A stretch of DNA of 64,000 nucleotides, from contig CAJINV010000005.1 in NCBI GenBank assembly GCA_905178155.1, positions 1,800,054-1,864,053 on the forward strand, read 5' to 3'. The number at the start of each line of letters is the position of its first letter. Positions within the stretch are counted from its first letter, which is position 1. Origin of the DNA: Amoebophrya sp. A120. Lineage: Eukaryota > Sar > Dinophyceae > Syndiniales > Amoebophryaceae. Positions 59,601 to 64,000 of the stretch are shown here, piece after piece. The notes below the pieces were generated by a model, which worked only from the letters and a program-made list of their open reading frames with translations, made no database searches and had not been told where the DNA came from. The position numbers and the translations under genes were made by a program.

Positions 59601-61728
59601 GACTTGGTTGCCGAGAGCACAGAAGCGCTTATTTCCTTCTCTACAACTTCCGGCGAGCTCGGAGGGGTTTGGGTCGCTGGCGTGCGAAATGGTAATGAAC
59701 CGTGTGCATCTACTTCACACGATTTTCCGACGTCCTTTTTTCCTGGCGTAGTAATTTCTTCTTCTAGAACTGCTGCAGTAGTCGGTAAAGGAAACTCGCC
59801 TGGAGCAGCTTCGATCATACCTAGAGGACTTCTCGATTCCCCGGCATCATGACCTTCTTGCTCCGGCTTGTCTACTGCGTTACTTGTCCCTTGAAAATGT
59901 TGCTCTTCTTTTTCTCCTCCTTGACCGTGCTGCAAAAAATGGTAGCACCGCCATTCGCTGGGTAGTTTCTCGAAGTGCCGCTTGTGGGAATGCTTTTTCG
60001 TGTTCAGGACTAGGTCAACCAAAGGGCTCCTGCTGTCGTGTTTAATATTACACGTCGAATCATGATCTCCGTGAACCATGGCGACAATCTCCACGTCGCA
60101 GTCGACTGACAAATCGACCTTCCAGGAGGGAAACATGCGGGTGATGTTACCTGCAATGACAGCCTTGAGCCTGTCCGTCGTTGCTGGAAGATGAACTGGT
60201 GACGCAGGAACTGCTCCTGCATTTCTCGTCGTAGCAGCAGCTGAAGTAGAGCCTGACGAGGAACTCGACTTTGTCGTCCGTCCAAGTTTGAGCACGGAAA
60301 CGCGAAACGACAGCTGCTGCCCGTTTTGTTCGTTACCAAATATAGCCGCCCGCCGGGGCGGAGGTAGTGAGGTCGTGGGCGTTTTCTTGCCGGCCGTCGC
60401 CTTGGCCGCGGCTTTGCTTTTTCTGGGCCCGCCATACCGTCGCGAGTAACGTTAGGCCGCACGGTATGGCGGCCGCTTGATAAACGTTGCAAATTTTGGC
60501 AAATTTCCGATATTTCTTTCCGCAAGCCAGCCCCCATGCTATGGGGCCGATCCGGGTGCCACGGGGGGCGCCCAAAAAGCGAAGGGAAATCGGGCCCATA
60601 GCATGCGGATTGGCTTTGCGCGTCTGGCGCGCTTTTGCTTTTTTGCGTTTTTATTTTTCTAGCCGGCGCTTTTTGCAAAGCTTCCCAGGCTCTGAAACCG
60701 GCGAAAATGCGGCCGCTTTCGTGGCCGCCCAAAATGCTCCGAAATCGCGGCCGTGCCATGCTGTTTCGCTGTTCTGATTTTGGGCGCGTTTTTTTCGCGC
60801 CCCTTTTTGGGCGCCCCAAACCGCCAGAAACCAAGGCGGTGGGCGCCTCAGAAGGGCGCCCCTTTTGCTGGCTTCGCTGCGTCGTTTTACCCAGCGTCGA
60901 TCGATAGAATCCGCTGGCGATTCGGTGCCGACACAGCCAAAGCCGCTTGAAAATTGAAAATTTTTTTTGTGCAAAAAGCCCTCCGGCCGCTTGAAAACTG
61001 CCGGTCGTTTTTCACGGTAGGTGGCAAAAAAACTCCCCGGCTAGAACCGTTCGGTGACCTCACTACATACCACTTTGTTCGTTTTCTGCTGTGGCCACGA
61101 GATCTTCGACTTGCTCGTGTGACATCAACGAACGCTCGACACCCTTGGTCCGCAGCGCACGCGCCTCCGCCACGGCTCGCACCCAAGTGCTTCTTCGCTG
61201 TTCAAACATTGAATTTTGGGTGGTCCTCTCTGTGGTCGCAGAAAGGAGCGCCTGACAACTTCCAGACCACAAGTGCACATAGGGAACGCCGCCAAGTGCC
61301 CACGGGTGGTGGAGGAGCGAAATCAACTTTTTCTTCTCCGACAACAACTTGTTCTTGGTCTCTACTCCAGACGTCGCTCTGACGTCTACGACAACTGCTT
61401 CCTCGTTTATCACTTTCCTTCGTAAGAAAACAGGCACGGCTTGGAGGTCTACCCCGTTTATTTGTCGTCCGGCGACGGTCTTCTCGCTTGCAGTGTTGTT
61501 CTGCATGGTGCACTGCTGGTTGACAGCATCACAAACGCTGTCGTACCCCACCACCGAGAACGCACCACTATCGCATTCTCCGACCGCATGGCAAATCTCC
61601 TCCTCGAACCCGGGTGCCGCCAGGTAGACGTACGTCAAAGGGGCCAACATCGCGTCAGACTCAGTGGCGTTGTCGCCGAAGGAAGAGCATGATGGGTGTG
61701 CTGGAGTGCGGCCGTGGTGGTCCGTCAT
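56625..61728 (-). CDS. THUMP/UPF0020-type RNA methyltransferase fused to an inactive-looking RluA domain
   Basis: Three exons (61728-61074, 60324-57371, 57041-56625) give 1341 codons from the ATG at 61728. The N-terminus (TYVYLAAPGFEEEICHAVGE) is like the start of THUMP methyltransferases. The Rossmann domain has RILDSMGGQGTIACEA near 544 and the catalytic-type DLPFGNN near 638, then GGWPAAVLVLQR, as in THUMPD2/3-like tRNA guanine-N2 methyltransferases. An S4-like stretch lies near 846. A RluA-like pseudouridine-synthase fold follows (NESFLAVQKPFGMAVHGG near 979, GPILVAKT near 1075, AGFPILGSSEE near 1205). The HRLD motif with the catalytic Asp is replaced by YALPDN, and the RTHQIR motif is not visible, so the second domain is probably not a working synthase. 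Both junctions are frame-exact. Likely an RNA-modifying enzyme. Confidence 0.8.
57047..57370. mobile_element. Introner in the RNA methyltransferase gene
   Basis: The ends TATCAAAAGGAAAAATCCCC and AATTTTTCCTTTTGATA (continuing into TCCTCC/GGAGGA) are inverted repeats of more than 20 bp. The flanks are ATTCT (57042-57046) and ATTTT (57371-57375). Removing 329 nt joins IQGCKN to AGFPILGSSEETHVRKGRL across two different frames, completing the RluA-like fold. Confidence 0.92.
60335..61073. mobile_element. GC-rich palindromic insertion acting as an intron, 10-bp TSD
   Basis: TTTGTTCGTT is duplicated at 60325-60334 and 61074-61083. The 739-bp insert carries subterminal inverted GTAGTGAGGTC/GACCTCACTAC (60364 and about 61057) and several internal hairpins: CCGCCATACCG..CGGTATGGCGG (60429-60472), CATGCTATGG..CCATAGCATG (about 60535-60605) and GGGCGCG..CGCGCCC (about 60780). 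The host stops inside it; removing insert plus one duplicate joins TAENEQ to NGQQLSFRVSVLKL in the correct frame. It differs from the other introners in TSD length, size and base composition. Confidence 0.82.
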
Positions 61729-62684
61729 GTTTTTATAAAGGAATACAGGAGCAGGATAGGAGCTGGGATAGTGATAGATATCTTAAAGACACATTGCTCC
61801 TCACAAGGACGAATTGCTTCTATAGACAACAGGAACAGGAGCGAGAGGTCTAATTCAAATGACAACCAAGCACAAGAACTCCAACAAACCTGCAAGATAG
61901 AATAGTAAACCAGAAAAAGACGATCGAAGGTTGCAACAGATGAGCTTTTTTTTCATCATGATTGATCCACTTTTTAAATGATCCAAGAGCATGATAAATG
62001 ACCTTCTTTATTCCCCTCCGTCTATGATGCGTGTTTTCGTGTTTCCAAGTAATCCGACCTGATCATGATCCCACTCGGACTCTGCTGTCCTCGGATCCGA
62101 TAGTTTCTTTCGAACCAGGACGATCAGGATGATCGAGTACATATCTAGGTCGTGGCTCTGGCTAGCTGACTAAATTATATGGATCCCATTCCAGATACAG
62201 ATTTTCTTCGTCCTCTTGTTCGGGAGGACATGATCCTTGATTCCATGGTTACTCGCAAGGTGCGAGGAGCAGATTCCAGGAAAAGGACCTTGAAACACAG
62301 ATGATGCAGCCACGACAAAGGAGGGCGACGGACGAGCCAGTTGTGTTGCACTTGATAATATCCAGCTTCATTTACTTGCAGGACGGCATTCAGTATGTAA
62401 TTCAATCATTCAAGCCACGGCCGTCACTGTGATCATGCGGCTTCCGTCTCGACTGGACTGGTCTTACGACCACCATGAGAATCTCGCTACAAACTCGATT
62501 TCTGTACCCAAAAAACCAATTTGTAGCGGCCAGGTCGTGTCCTCACTTGACCTTGCTAAGAAAAGCAGACTGCCTTCCTTGATTACCCGCATTATACACG
62601 CGCACGGATCTTGTTCACGGATCATTGCAGCACTATGAATACGAAAACACCAGCATACAGATGAAATCCGGGAAAACCACAAAT
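61729..62684. other. Intergenic stretch upstream of the RNA methyltransferase gene
   Basis: No exon or TIR/TSD pair is recognised. It contains several GATC-rich, AT-moderate segments. It should hold the 5' region of the methyltransferase gene and the 3' flank of the gene to the right. Confidence 0.4.
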
Positions 62685-63812
62685 CTACGGCAGTCTCTCC
62701 GCACTGTAGTCGCACCTGACGTGCTGATCGTTCATTCGTCTCCGCCCGAACGAAATGTGTCCCGTATCGGCAGTCACGTTGAAGTCCTGCTTCGCGTAGT
62801 GCCCGTTTCCCGGCATTTTGAAGCGACGCGCGTACAAATCGATGATGTATCTCCAGGTGAGCTCGTGGTTGAAGAACTCCTTATCAATGTAAAAGTGTCT
62901 GGGTCTGGAAGAATGCAACCTGTCATGCTCATCTGAAGCATGCAAAAATCTGTGTTGCATGATTACCAAAAGTCGTCCAGTTTTGCTATTGACCAAGTCG
63001 GGAGGGAGTTTCTCATGCAGGATAGGCATGAGAGAGATCGCGCAGACTCTGGCATGCTAGGTCCTGCATTCCAGACCTCATGGGTCATGGAAAAGATGCA
63101 GGACAAGTCGCGCACTCTTCCAGACCCAGACATTTTTGCAATTGATACTCCTCGTCGGTCAACAAATTCCACCGGGACGCCAAGTACTCCGCCCCGGTTT
63201 CGCTTTCCTCCCGGGCAAACGTATCCACATCTTCACCCGGGTCTCGCTTACTCGGTCCCACGGCGCAGAGCCGTTGGTCCACGTAGCCGAGGCGGCCGGC
63301 TTTGAGGCGGTCCGAGGGGTAGCTATCTTCGTTGGAGAACGTCGCGGGCCGCATGTACTGGTAAATTTCGTCGTTGCGTGATGTCGGAGGTGGCGGGGTT
63401 CCTCCAGATTTTTGACTTGAAATAGATGTTGCACTTGAAGTGGATGAAGATGTGGCGCTGCTCCCTCTGGTTCTGCTGACGTCCTCCCGCTTTGATATTA
63501 TCTTCTGTTCTTGACCAAGTTTCCCACAGGTCGTGTAGGGCACCCGGAAAGAGTGTCGCTTCGCGGTTGCAATCACCCGATTGAAAATGGTGTCTTCGTC
63601 GAAGAGAGGGAGCGGCTTGTCGACCGTCTTCCTCTCTGTCCCTACCGGTCCCACGAGCTCCCTCCGAACATTCTCCCACACCGCCTCGTAGTACGGCGAC
63701 AAACTGAGCGCAAACACCGTGGCCAGCTCGTTGAACTTGTGCGCCCGGCGAAGCACGTTCAGGAGGAGAATGTTGGTCCGGAAGCAACACCGGTGCGCGA
63801 ACCGCGTGTGGA
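62685..63812 (-). CDS. 3' part of an unrecognised gene (partial, two exons)
   Basis: Exons 63812-63148 and 62876-62685 join exactly across an introner to give NLLTDEEFFNHELTWRYIID and a stop at 62685. The upstream part continues beyond an introner at 63813 and out of the window, so the N-terminus is missing. Visible pieces are TNILLLNVLRRAHKFNELAT, a Ser-rich linker, and a C-terminal YARRFKMPGNGHYAKQDFNV. I do not recognise the family. Base and codon character match the neighbouring genes. Confidence 0.62.
62882..63147. mobile_element. Introner of the 'CTGGGTCTGGAAG' family, perfect TSD CTCCT
   Basis: The ends TATCAATGTAAAAGTGTCTG and CAGACATTTTTGCAATTGATA continue with GGTCTGGAAGA and its complement. 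CTCCT lies at 62877-62881 and 63148-63152. The removed unit is 271 nt, not a multiple of three, and only its exact excision puts the two exons in one frame. Confidence 0.95.
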
Positions 63813-64000
63813 TATGCATTGCAAATATCGATCTGGGTCTGAAAGCATGATGTAAACTTCTGCAGCTGCGTGTTTCACACCACACAAAAATCTGTCATTC
63901 ATGCACCGCAATAAAAGTTGCTCATTTATTCTTGTCACCAAAAAAATCCGGCATTTGTCATGCACACTAGGCATTGCGAAACCTGCTCAAGACCTGTGAT
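63813..64000. mobile_element. Introner, truncated by the window edge
   Basis: A left end TATGCATTGCAAATATCGAT followed by CTGGGTCTGAAAGCATG starts here after the flank GTGGA. Its right TIR and second TSD copy would lie beyond 64000. The reading frame of the exon to the left continues into it without meaning. Confidence 0.7.

Noticed and set aside
3969-63147. Recurring peptide KVSGSGRMQ / CKNVWVWK as a conserved protein motif
   Set aside because: It is the translation of the CTGGGTCTGGAAG introner end, not a protein feature.

Overview
The window looks like nuclear DNA of a marine alveolate, most likely a dinoflagellate relative of the syndinian (Amoebophrya-like) type. The evidence is: every credible gene is on the minus strand (a unidirectional array); the genes are large, eukaryotic, multidomain and full of low-complexity Ser/Asp/Glu runs; the standard code is used; and most genes are cut by short 'introner' insertions with terminal inverted repeats (TIRs) and 5-bp target-site duplications (TSDs) instead of GT-AG introns. 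The species assignment is inference. I saw no rRNA, tRNA, CRISPR array or bacterial operon structure.

Layout. 1-3.6 kb is non-coding: a GC-rich palindromic block, a T-rich array, and a satellite made of a self-complementary unit, interrupted by very strong hairpins. 3.8-12.5 kb holds two related minus-strand genes for EF-hand-like repeat proteins, each split into many small exons. 12.75-13.34 kb holds a possible small membrane protein. 14.4-17.6 kb holds one unrecognised acidic ORF and a METTL13-like class I methyltransferase. 18.8-33.3 kb is one C2-HECT E3 ubiquitin ligase gene cut by at least nine introners and one long GC-rich intron. 34.1-54.6 kb is a single uninterrupted 20.4-kb ORF for an RNF213 (mysterin)-like giant AAA+ E3 ligase with an NHL-like propeller and an RZ finger. 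56.6-61.7 kb is a THUMP/UPF0020-type RNA methyltransferase fused to a degenerate RluA-like pseudouridine-synthase domain. 62.7-64 kb is the 3' part of an unrecognised gene that runs off the window.

The strongest result is the introner system. The elements begin TAT and end ATA and are flanked by 5-bp duplications. They fall into at least six TIR sequence families and commonly carry a subterminal TTGTCATGC/GCATGACAA pair. In about a dozen cases, removing the element plus one TSD copy rejoins two reading frames exactly. A second kind of insertion (739 bp, GC-rich, palindromic, 10-bp duplication) also behaves as a precisely removable intron. The two large E3 ligases lie next to each other, but one is riddled with introners and the other has none over 20 kb.
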